From Chloroflexota bacterium (GTDB lineage: Bacteria; Chloroflexota; Dehalococcoidia; UBA1151; UBA1328), in NCBI GenBank assembly GCA_002687335.1, contig NYZY01000067.1, forward strand, positions 1-14,889: a DNA stretch of 14,889 nucleotides, given 5' to 3'. How positions within the stretch are numbered: position 1 is the stretch's first letter; each line of letters opens with the position of its first letter. The translations under genes and the position numbers were made by a program. Positions 6,959 to 13,813 of this stretch are shown one piece after another. The notes beneath the pieces were generated by a model that did not search any database, had not been told where the DNA came from, and saw only the letters and a program-made list of their open reading frames with translations.

Positions 6959-7944
6959 TGCCGTCCATTATGCGAGCGGCAATGGCCGTAGATTTGGGAA
7001 TAATTAGGTGCGAGGAAGTTCGAATTCCATCCATCGCTGAAAACGAGGTGCTGGTCCGCACGATTGCTGCTTCAATCTGTGGCAGCGATCTGCATATGTT
7101 AGATACTGGATGGGCGATGCATGCTTTCCCGGCTATGGCAGGACACCCAGGTCATGAAGCTATGGGTCAAGTCGTTCAATCACGTTCGGATCGAATTGCT
7201 GAAGGCGATATCGTGCTTACTACCCCGCATATATGGAACTCACGCTGTTTCGCTGAATATCAGGCTGTAGATGATGCACATGTTCTGAAACTTTCACCAG
7301 GCGTTGATGTCGACACAATCACGCTGTCACAACAATTGGGAACTGTCGTTTATGCAGCGAAACGTTTGCCTGTAACTCTTCAAGGTCAATCGTGCGTCGT
7401 AATCGGGCAGGGCAGTGCTGGATTATTTTGGGATTTTCAATTGAAGCTACTTGGGGCTGAGAAAATTTTTTCAGTCGAGCCTTTGTCCTGGCGTCGCGAG
7501 TTGGGTCTTAGCTACGGCGTTGATCAAGCAATTGATGTAACGGGAGAAGATGCTGTCCATGCAGTCAATGATATGACAGGCGGTATTGGTGCAGATGTTG
7601 TAATTGAAGCCGTTGGATCAACCGAAACATTATCTCAGGCATTTCATTTCGTTCGTGATGAAGGTAACGTCGTGTTATTTGGACTTCCGGAATCCGAAGA
7701 CCCCGTGCTATTCGATTATTCTCAGATGTTCAAGAGTCGCGCAAATGCCTTTACCGTATTAGGCTCACAAGATGAGGTTGGCCTGAAAAGTTATGCAGAG
7801 GCAGTACGCCTTATTAGTAGCGGTCAAATCGATGTTGCACCAATCATCTCTCATCGAGTCAATATTGCTGATATAGATCGGGCATTTGAGGTTGCAAGAG
7901 AGCGGGTTGACGGAGCAGTTAAAATCGGAATTACGTTCGATTAA
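6958..7944 (+). CDS. MDR-superfamily dehydrogenase (zinc-binding alcohol dehydrogenase-like)
   Basis: Medium-chain NAD(P)-dependent dehydrogenase, 328 residues, probably acting on a sugar alcohol or similar. Catalytic zinc positions are recognisable: Cys41 in ICGSDLH and His66-Glu67 in GHPGHE. The cofactor loop is at VVIGQGSAG (147-155). The structural-zinc lobe with its four cysteines is absent: the chain goes straight from GDIVLTTP to the FAEY block. The frame is open upstream to 6919 inside GH4, but ATG at 6958, overlapping the GH4 stop as TAATG, is the natural start. Coupling to GH4 suggests it works on that enzyme's product or a sibling sugar. Relatives annotated as threonine or sorbitol dehydrogenase are possible, and the substrate cannot be fixed. 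Confidence 0.85.
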   Translation: MPSIMRAAMAVDLGIIRCEEVRIPSIAENEVLVRTIAASICGSDLHMLDTGWAMHAFPAMAGHPGHEAMGQVVQSRSDRIAEGDIVLTTPHIWNSRCFAEYQAVDDAHVLKLSPGVDVDTITLSQQLGTVVYAAKRLPVTLQGQSCVVIGQGSAGLFWDFQLKLLGAEKIFSVEPLSWRRELGLSYGVDQAIDVTGEDAVHAVNDMTGGIGADVVIEAVGSTETLSQAFHFVRDEGNVVLFGLPESEDPVLFDYSQMFKSRANAFTVLGSQDEVGLKSYAEAVRLISSGQIDVAPIISHRVNIADIDRAFEVARERVDGAVKIGITFD

Positions 7945-7989
7945 ATAAATGACAAACTTGTGGTGTGTAATGCGGAGAATGAGAGTGCT

Positions 7990-8472
7990 GTGAACGCCGA
8001 GATTATATTTCTAAGACTTTTACATATTCTGCCTGGGGTCATATGGGTCGGCGGCATAATATTTTTTGCTTTTGTCCTTCAACCAGCACTTTTGAAAACA
8101 GGGTCCGAACATTTTGGACCTGTTATGCAGAAGTTGGTTAAGCCAATGCAGGCGCTAATTCACTCGAGCGCTTGGATGACCATGATATTCGGCCTCGCTA
8201 TGGCATTTCGGGTGCGAGATCCTTTATTCGACTTCCTTTGGTCTACTAATTGGGGTATTGCCATCTTCTTGGGTTTTGTCACAGCGGTGGTTGGGTATGG
8301 GTTGGGAGTCATCTCAGGGCGGTATAGCAAGAAAATAATAGGTGTCAGCGCTGGAACTTCCGATGAGTCTGGACTGCGGAACCTGCAAAATAGAGCGGCG
8401 GTGTTTTCTAAAATGTCTGCTTTGTTCGTGGTACTTTCTGTTGTAACCATGGCGATTGCACAGCATATTTAG
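7990..8472 (+). CDS. Small four-helix membrane protein, CopD-like
   Basis: Integral membrane protein of about 160 residues with four likely transmembrane segments (about 5-30, 55-73, 86-108 and 141-158) and a polar loop between the third and fourth. The opening FLRLLHILPGVIWVGG resembles the first helix of CopD-like or cytochrome-b-like small membrane proteins, where a helix histidine (here His12, with His57 in helix 2) could bind heme or copper. That is inference; the family is not firmly identified. The start is uncertain: GTG at 7990 gives a protein beginning at the first helix, while GTG at 7960 would add ten polar residues. It is last in the plus-strand set, 45 nt after the dehydrogenase, and convergent with the HIT gene. 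Confidence 0.7.
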   Translation: MNAEIIFLRLLHILPGVIWVGGIIFFAFVLQPALLKTGSEHFGPVMQKLVKPMQALIHSSAWMTMIFGLAMAFRVRDPLFDFLWSTNWGIAIFLGFVTAVVGYGLGVISGRYSKKIIGVSAGTSDESGLRNLQNRAAVFSKMSALFVVLSVVTMAIAQHI

Positions 8473-8480
8473 ATACGAAG

Positions 8481-8547
8481 AATTAGGATTGCTTGTCGAT
8501 GCACACCCAGCTAATCCCTGAGGTTAGCTAGACGTATAATCCTAATT
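8481..8547. terminator. Nested inverted repeats between convergent genes
   Basis: An outer 10-bp perfect inverted repeat (AATTAGGATT at 8481-8490, AATCCTAATT at 8538-8547) encloses an inner hairpin (AGCTAA at 8509-8514, TTAGCT at 8524-8529, with CC/GG pairs inside). It sits at the tail-to-tail junction of the membrane-protein and HIT genes. The right outer arm lies inside the HIT coding end. No T-run follows either arm, so a bidirectional terminator is plausible but not classical. Confidence 0.45.
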
Positions 8548-9181
8548 GGCCACCCCCCATCAAAAATAACTCAGAAGGGTTATTGCCCGCGCAAAGCGAA
8601 TTTTTGGATGGATCAAAACTAGCCATAAGGCGATACCCCTTTGGTGTGCGTTGCTTGCTAAGTTTTAGAGCTTCCTGAGCTGCTGTATTTATTAATTCCG
8701 TACTCCACATCTCCCTTTGATTGGTATCAGTGCTGGACGAGATCCTCGCTGTGAATGGCGTCTCCTCAATTGAGTATTCTTCCATAACCAAATCATTTCT
8801 TTTGTTTATGTGTGATTTGAAAGTCGATTCTTTTACCTGGCGTGAGATACCTGAGACTACATGTATGTGCGCGTGGATTTGGCTTTGATGCGCTTTCCGA
8901 CCAAAGTTTGCGATCAGGCGGTAACCGTGCTGGCTACAGTGTTTATCGCCCATTTCCACAGCGAGCCTAGCGCATTCGATGAGGGTATTCGAAGACCACA
9001 GTTCGCCTTGGGTCATGTGCTTAACTGGAACTACTAGTAACATCACTTCTGCCCATTTCAAACGATTATGAAAACATACAGCGTTTGCTTGATTGGTGGG
9101 ATGTTTTTCCCATTTGGCGATGCTGTCTCCACTTATGATGCGGCAAAACACGCATGATTTTTTTGGCAAGTCAGCTTTCAT
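8528..9181 (-). CDS. HIT-domain protein with a degenerate second HIT-like repeat
   Basis: Histidine-triad nucleotide-binding protein, 217 residues, about twice the usual HINT length. The first domain is standard: CVFC with zinc-type cysteines 10 and 13, IISGD, and the catalytic triad QIHAHIHVV at 101-109 (His103, 105, 107). Such proteins hydrolyse nucleoside phosphoramidates or similar. Residues about 140-217 look like a second copy: GELWSS...GYRLIANFG (59-94) is echoed by REMWST...GYRLMASFD (156-190), and a glycine-rich end replaces the histidine triad, so copy two should be non-catalytic. ATG overlaps the stop of the helicase-loader gene as ATGA, so it is co-translated with the replication block. 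Its role there is unknown. Confidence 0.88.
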   Translation of the reverse strand: MKADLPKKSCVFCRIISGDSIAKWEKHPTNQANAVCFHNRLKWAEVMLLVVPVKHMTQGELWSSNTLIECARLAVEMGDKHCSQHGYRLIANFGRKAHQSQIHAHIHVVSGISRQVKESTFKSHINKRNDLVMEEYSIEETPFTARISSSTDTNQREMWSTELINTAAQEALKLSKQRTPKGYRLMASFDPSKNSLCAGNNPSELFLMGGGQLGLYV

Positions 9182-10620
9182 GTGCGGCGTGCGTTTTTTT
9201 TCGTCGCCCGAGGTCGAGGGGAAGCACCTCTATGTCTGAAATCAGGGGCTGATAAATACCGTTCAGCTACGACTTTGGCATCGGTAAGACGCGAGACTAT
9301 CGCTTCTGAGTATCGAGACGTGATTCGAGATTCTGAATCTCCAATAGTTTCAAGCGCTATGCGACTGGTGAACACAGTGGGCATAATGGCGTCGTGTCTG
9401 TGCACGATTAACTGGTAAAGCTTTTCTTCCGCCCATACCGTTGATACTTCTGCTCCAAGATCGTCGAGTATTAACACGTCTACATCACGTACTTGAGCGA
9501 ATATGTTGTCAAATGATTGTTCGCCAGATGGACCATAAGATCTTCTAAGATCGTCAAGCAGGTTGGGAATGAATTTGAAAAGTACGTTGCGCCCCTGTTG
9601 GATACTTTCCCCGACAATAGCGGCTGCAAGGTGTGTTTTTCCTACTCCAGTTGGGCCTGCGAGGTACAGCCAGCCTGCTGGATGGTCCGCAAATACTTTT
9701 GCTGCTTCCATGGCTTCGGATAATGACCGTTTCTGCGCTGATGATGCCCCGCTTGCACCTTTGGATGTGAAACTGTCAAATGTCATTGATTCGGCCAAAC
9801 GGATATCCAGACCCGAGTGTCTTATGTCTGGAGTTCCACTTCCGGCCTTTATGTGTACCAAATTCGAAAAATATGGGTCCCCTAATCTAGTGCGTAGACG
9901 ATCGTTCAACTCATCGAAGCGTTGTCCGGTAGTGACCATTGTCGGTAGGCGTCGGTTGTAGCGATGAGTAAGAATTTGATCCAGTTTTTCATCTGCCCAA
10001 GCTGTGCCTGACTGGACTCCCAGATCATCAAGGATGAGTATCGGAGCTTCTATGGCTTGTAGGAAGATATCGTCAAATTGTGCGCCGATTGCCGGGTCGA
10101 AAGCTGATCGCAGGTGATCTAAGAGATCGGGTACGGATACAAACCGAACCGGTTGGTTAGTTTCCACTAGGGCATTGCCGACTGCAGCTGCGAGGAGTGT
10201 CTTTCCAGTACCTGATGGCCCCGACAGGACCAGCCATCCTTGTCGATCAGAAACAAATCTCTGTGCTGCATGGTAGGCTTCTCGAAAGCTCGAAGGTTCG
10301 GAGAAAGTGTCACTGGAGCCGAGTTCTACTGCATCAAATGTCAGTCGTTCTAGCGGTCCTAGATCTGAGTACTGCCTGATGCGATCTGAGGATTTCACCC
10401 CCCAGACCCTTTCCTGGCACTTGCAGGGGATGACCGTCCGGGCCGATGCTGGAGAATTTTCTTTCGGTGCGATGACAAACCAACGTTTGTCATCGCATAT
10501 GTCGCAATGAACCTCCGCGCTAGTTAGCTCCTCGAGCTCGCTGTCGTTTGAGGTATTCTCTGTAGAACTGGTCTGACCGATCCTCTTTAAGATTTCGTTC
10601 AGCGGTTCCATCCCTTCCAT
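9178..10620 (-). CDS. Tandem AAA+ helicase-loader-like ATPase (DnaC/DnaI/IstB type, two ATPase domains)
   Basis: Probable loader of the replicative helicase DnaB. The chain has about 480 residues (numbering here from the TTG two codons upstream of the chosen ATG). An N-terminal CxxC...CxC cluster (Cys41, 44, 68, 70) resembles the zinc motif of DnaI/DnaC loaders. Two ATPase domains follow. Domain 1 has FDAV, GPSGTGKT (136-143) and ILILDDLG (196-203). Domain 2 has FDSF, GPTGVGKT (324-331) and VLILDDLG (384-391). About half the residues match in the best blocks, so this is an internal duplication. Usual loaders have one such domain (about 230-310 residues). Sensor regions differ (VTTG versus FTSR). 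ATG 10618-10620 is preceded by GAGGAG at seven bases, giving a 101-nt overlap with the DnaD gene. It ends in an ATGA overlap with HIT. Confidence 0.88.
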   Translation of the reverse strand: MEGMEPLNEILKRIGQTSSTENTSNDSELEELTSAEVHCDICDDKRWFVIAPKENSPASARTVIPCKCQERVWGVKSSDRIRQYSDLGPLERLTFDAVELGSSDTFSEPSSFREAYHAAQRFVSDRQGWLVLSGPSGTGKTLLAAAVGNALVETNQPVRFVSVPDLLDHLRSAFDPAIGAQFDDIFLQAIEAPILILDDLGVQSGTAWADEKLDQILTHRYNRRLPTMVTTGQRFDELNDRLRTRLGDPYFSNLVHIKAGSGTPDIRHSGLDIRLAESMTFDSFTSKGASGASSAQKRSLSEAMEAAKVFADHPAGWLYLAGPTGVGKTHLAAAIVGESIQQGRNVLFKFIPNLLDDLRRSYGPSGEQSFDNIFAQVRDVDVLILDDLGAEVSTVWAEEKLYQLIVHRHDAIMPTVFTSRIALETIGDSESRITSRYSEAIVSRLTDAKVVAERYLSAPDFRHRGASPRPRATKKNARRT

Positions 10621-11251
10621 GATCAAGCTCCTCAGGCCTGCCTTCGATCGCCCATCGGCGAAGGATTGCAGCTATATAATTCCAGTTTCTTGCGTTCGCT
10701 TCTGCTGCCTTGCGTATCGCCAAAAGCACTTCGTCTTCTGGGTGTTGTTCCAGTGCCATTCGAATGTTTTCTGCGATCAAAGGAGTGATATGCCCCACGT
10801 TATGTTCGTAGAACGTTATTGCATCTAACTTTTCTAAGGCTGCCTCGGTGCTCGCCCAAGTCTCTGCGGGCTGGTAATGCTTCGGTGCAATATCCATCCC
10901 GCTCCTTACCAGAGCTCGCCTAACCGGTTCAGTGTTTAGAAAAATCTGACTCTCAGGGTTATCTGTTTCTACTATCAGTAATATTCCGTGATTTGATGCA
11001 GAGCAAACTGCAGATTGGACCAACTCCTCAAGTTCCCGACCTGATGTATGAAGCATAGCTGCTACCGTTCGGTCAGAATAAAGATCTGAAAGTGATATGG
11101 ATGCGGGAACTTTTCGTTGGCGGTGCAATGCGTGAATTGTTCGTAGAATGACCTTGAGTTCGTCAAGGGAATCGATTTCTTCTAGTAAAGATGCTAGGAG
11201 TGGATCAGGAACTGGTGTGAAATTAACCCCTCGCGGGAATCCCTCTTTCAC
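10520..11251 (-). CDS. DnaD-domain replication protein
   Basis: A 243-residue protein with a DnaB/DnaD C-terminal domain at about 147-205, reading FYEHNVGHITP, then AIRKAAEANARNWNYI, then ILRRWAIEG, matching the YxxNxG...YIxxILxxW pattern of PF07261. In Firmicutes such proteins work with DnaI to bring the helicase to the origin or restart sites. The N-terminal region (FTPVPDPLL, 11-19, and a following helical part) probably gives DNA or partner binding. Start GTG overlaps the dnaB stop as GTGA, with GGAG eight bases upstream. The C-terminus, rich in charged residues (about 205-243), is encoded in the region that overlaps the start of the loader gene in another frame. Placement between helicase and loader strongly supports a helicase-loading role. 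Confidence 0.85.
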   Translation of the reverse strand: MKEGFPRGVNFTPVPDPLLASLLEEIDSLDELKVILRTIHALHRQRKVPASISLSDLYSDRTVAAMLHTSGRELEELVQSAVCSASNHGILLIVETDNPESQIFLNTEPVRRALVRSGMDIAPKHYQPAETWASTEAALEKLDAITFYEHNVGHITPLIAENIRMALEQHPEDEVLLAIRKAAEANARNWNYIAAILRRWAIEGRPEELDHGRDGTAERNLKEDRSDQFYREYLKRQRARGAN

Positions 11252-12657
11252 CGTCCGACTCCGAGCCCAGATACATATGAAGGTGCATCTTGTGTTTGAT
11301 ATGACAACTCTTCAAAAATTCCTACTGCATCCCGAACTTTCATTTCTACTTCGTCGGTTGGTCCGTTCCTATGTTTGGCTATGATGAGGGTTGCTCTATC
11401 TCGTGGAAACGGCTCCGTAGGGTGTGTTTTATTCCATTCTTCCTCGGTTGTGAATTTCTCCTCTCTGTGGATGAACATTACGACGTCGGCATCCTGCTCA
11501 ATCGAGCCGGATTCTCTGAGGTCTGAAAGCATCGGGCGATGCGAAGTTCGGTGCTCTACGGCTCGGCTTAGTTGCGAAATAGCTAAAACAGGAATTTTGA
11601 GATCTCTCGCCATGCCTTTCATTTGTCGGGAGATTTCAGACACTTCCTGAGCGCGGTTGCCATCACGTCGCCCGTTCGAGCCTCCATTGATTAATTGCAT
11701 GTAGTCGACGATCAAAAAATCCAGACCGTGTGTCATTTGTAATCTACGAGCTTTGCCACGCATCTCAGCAACTGTTTGAAAGGGTGTGTCGTCTACATAA
11801 ATAGTCAGATCTGATAGCAGGCCGATGGAGTTGATTACTTGGTCTTCCTCGCTAGGAGACTGGATTCGGCTTCTAATTTTTTGATGGTTTACTCTTGACT
11901 GGGCTGCGAGTAGTCGCATTGCAATTTGTTCTCGACCCATTTCAAGAGAAAAAATCCCTACCTTGTACCCCGCTTTGGCTGCACTGAGGGTGAAGTTCAG
12001 TCCCATCATCGATTTTCCAACTGATGGTCGTGCCGCAAGAACTACCATGTCGGATCTCTGTAGCCCACCTACAAGCAGATTGTCTAAGCGTTTGTATCCT
12101 GTGACTATTGGTGAAGTATCTTGCTGCCCATCCATCTGATCTAGGGGAGAGGATTCTTCTAGGTAAGGTACCAGCGAATCTGCTAGCGGAACGAAATCTC
12201 GGTTTTGCGTCCCTTGGCGGATTCCGAATAACGCATCTTCAGCAGTAGAAAGTGCGTCATCTACATCCGGATTGTCCTGATAGCCGATATCAGCGATTTC
12301 GATAGCGGTGTCGATCAGCCTGCGCATAGTAGCTGTGCGGTGCACTAAACTAGCATAGTGTTTAATATGCACAGAGGTTGGCGTGACCGCTACAAGGTTA
12401 GAAAGGTATCCCGGACCCTCGTCTTTTAACCAGTCTCTGTTTTCCATTTCATGCCAGACCGTGATCTGGTTTATTGCCTCGTCGCGTTCGAACAGGTCGT
12501 AGCAAACCTCAAAGCACTGGCGATTGGTTTCGCGATAGAAATCGTCCGCAGAAAGGAAGCCTACTATCTGGGTGATCGTCATGCTGTCGATCAAGATAGA
12601 ACCTAGAACTGCTTCTTCAGCTTGAAAGTCATGTGGGGGTAGTCTGTTGGCTTGCAT
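11248..12657 (-). CDS. dnaB: Replicative DNA helicase DnaB
   Basis: Ring-shaped hexameric 5'-3' helicase that opens the replication fork. The 469-residue protein has the N-terminal primase-interacting domain (starting PPHDFQAEEAVLGSIL), Walker A ARPSVGKS (about 209-216), the FSLEM motif, Walker B LIVDYMQLI (about 315-323), the ISQLSRAVE segment, and SDLRESGSIEQDAD with its conserved arginine. No intein or insertion is seen, and length is normal. ATG at 12655-12657 is favoured for its match to family N-termini; a TTG three codons upstream is possible, and neither has a clear Shine-Dalgarno. It is 197 nt after rplI, a common rplI-dnaB order, and its stop overlaps the DnaD gene start. The spacer 12658-12854 shows no clear terminator or RNA. 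Confidence 0.96.
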   Translation of the reverse strand: MQANRLPPHDFQAEEAVLGSILIDSMTITQIVGFLSADDFYRETNRQCFEVCYDLFERDEAINQITVWHEMENRDWLKDEGPGYLSNLVAVTPTSVHIKHYASLVHRTATMRRLIDTAIEIADIGYQDNPDVDDALSTAEDALFGIRQGTQNRDFVPLADSLVPYLEESSPLDQMDGQQDTSPIVTGYKRLDNLLVGGLQRSDMVVLAARPSVGKSMMGLNFTLSAAKAGYKVGIFSLEMGREQIAMRLLAAQSRVNHQKIRSRIQSPSEEDQVINSIGLLSDLTIYVDDTPFQTVAEMRGKARRLQMTHGLDFLIVDYMQLINGGSNGRRDGNRAQEVSEISRQMKGMARDLKIPVLAISQLSRAVEHRTSHRPMLSDLRESGSIEQDADVVMFIHREEKFTTEEEWNKTHPTEPFPRDRATLIIAKHRNGPTDEVEMKVRDAVGIFEELSYQTQDAPSYVSGLGVGR

Positions 12658-12854
12658 CGATACCAAGCACTATACCTTGCATGCAGCGCGAAATTTAAGA
12701 CCCAAACGACGTTGCATTGCTGCATTTATCTGGCCTTTCATAGCCTGTGGGAAATTCAGCCTATGCCAGCAGGTATTTACACGGGTGACAAATCCAAAAT
12801 GATGATCTAGTGCATTAAGGCTATGGACCAGTAAATTTGACTGTTGATCAGGAT

Positions 12855-13511
12855 TTACGTTTCGGGCTTTTCGTTTGAGTCTTCTGTTGGGTCGCCATCT
12901 GATTCCGAGTCATCAGATGATTCATCAGATTCGGATGCTTCTTCGTCGATTTTTGCTTCGGCTGCGGCTAATACATCTTCAAAAGACGGGTCTAGAACGT
13001 TGGTGTCTTCTTCGGTAAGTAATGCTGTTGCCTCTTCCATTTGCTTGTTCAATTCGATCGATGCATCGTCGGCCACTACTTCTACAGCAAGGGTCGCAGA
13101 AACACCGTCCACGAACTTCGCTGGAATCTTATAATCGCCAATTGCACGGATAGGCGCGGGTATCTGTATCCCCTTACGATCAATTTCTCGGTTGGTCATT
13201 TCTCCAAGTTTTTCTGCGATCATCGTATTGGTGACAGAACCGTACAGGCGCCCCGTTGGGCCAGTTCGTACTTCTATGCGAACCTTCTGTTCCTTAAGAC
13301 CATCCGCGACTTCCTGCCACTCTTTAGCTTCCACAAGACGTCTGTCTTCTGCTTGTTGACGGAGGCTAGCTGCGCGGCGCAATTCGTGTTCTGTCGCAAT
13401 TACAGCGTAGCCTTGTGGAATGAGGTAATTCCTACCAAAGCCGTCTTTTACTTCTTTTACATCCCCTGCACGCGCTGTGGGTCGGACATCCTGCAAAAAT
13501 AGAACTTTCAA
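12855..13511 (-). CDS. rplI: 50S ribosomal protein bL9 with acidic C-terminal extension
   Basis: Large-subunit ribosomal protein bL9. Residues 1-148 cover the normal protein: the N-terminal rRNA-binding domain with GDVKEVKDGFGRNYLIP (16-32), the connecting helix, and the C-terminal domain (GRLYGSVT, 87-94). Some 70 residues follow, and from about 187 to the end they are almost entirely Glu, Asp and Ser, giving 218 instead of about 150 residues. Start is TTG (13509-13511) with AAGGTG eight bases upstream. The usual rpsF-ssb-rpsR neighbours are not present; the upstream gene is divergent. It heads the replication block (dnaB follows by 197 nt). The tail is probably disordered; its function is unknown. 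Family call is secure. Confidence 0.95.
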   Translation of the reverse strand: MKVLFLQDVRPTARAGDVKEVKDGFGRNYLIPQGYAVIATEHELRRAASLRQQAEDRRLVEAKEWQEVADGLKEQKVRIEVRTGPTGRLYGSVTNTMIAEKLGEMTNREIDRKGIQIPAPIRAIGDYKIPAKFVDGVSATLAVEVVADDASIELNKQMEEATALLTEEDTNVLDPSFEDVLAAAEAKIDEEASESDESSDDSESDGDPTEDSNEKPET

Positions 13512-13561
13512 TTTATTATCACCTTGTGCGTCCGATGGTAGGTTTTACACTGAAATACAGC

Positions 13562-13579
13562 GGATCGGCATGCCGATCC
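13562..13579. promoter_or_regulatory. 18-bp perfect palindrome in the divergent spacer
   Basis: GGATCGGCATGCCGATCC is a perfect palindrome 50 bp upstream of the rplI start. A wider 8-bp inverted pair, GTCCGATG (13530-13537) and CATCGGAC (13643-13650), flanks it, sharing the TCGG core. No T-run follows, so a protein-binding operator is more likely than a terminator. The rest of the 302-nt spacer 13512-13813 holds no coding frame I can support. Confidence 0.5.
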
Positions 13580-13590
13580 AGTCCCAATTT

Positions 13591-13606
13591 GGTGACTGCC
13601 ATCACA
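13591..13606. promoter_or_regulatory. CRP/FNR-like dyad
   Basis: GGTGA-CTGCCA-TCACA differs at one of ten key positions from the CRP consensus TGTGA-N6-TCACA. It lies 11 bp from the perfect palindrome, in the spacer between rplI and the SMP-30 gene. It could be bound by a Crp/Fnr-family regulator; chance occurrence cannot be excluded. Confidence 0.3.
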
Positions 13607-13750
13607 CTCACTGTGCTACATGTTGAATTCCCAAACAGGAAGCATCGGACAAAAACCGGTCTGCTTGTTTACCAACTTACTTAAAGGTACAACAATGCCT
13701 GGTGATCATCCACTCTGTGATTGGGTGGAAGTAACTACAGAAATGTCGTG

Positions 13751-13787
13751 TTGACTTCTATTTCCTAATTTCGCTTATCTAATCAAT
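13751..13787 (+). promoter_or_regulatory. Candidate promoter and shared element upstream of the third SMP-30 gene
   Basis: TTGACT (13751-13756) and TTATCT (13775-13780) are 18 nt apart, 34 nt or more before the ATG at 13814. The segment 13765-13787 matches the one upstream of the GH4 gene (5607-5629) in 18 of 23 positions, including CTAATTT and CTTATCT. The -10 match is weak, so the element may be an operator over the promoter. Confidence 0.42.
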
Positions 13788-13813
13788 CTATAACCTCAAG
13801 GTAGGACTTGTTT

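Noticed and set aside
9178..10620. IS21-type transposition helper IstB, hence a mobile element
   Set aside because: No IstA transposase or terminal repeats are present, and the gene is embedded between DnaD and HIT genes next to dnaB, with a loader-type cysteine cluster.
12658..12854. Tiny minus-strand frame (about 23 codons from an ATG near 12742) before dnaB
   Set aside because: No ribosome binding site and no recognisable sequence; too short to support as a gene.
13041..13502. Plus-strand open frame of 153 codons opposite rplI
   Set aside because: The minus-strand frame is unmistakable bL9; the plus-strand product is cysteine- and aromatic-rich and resembles no family.
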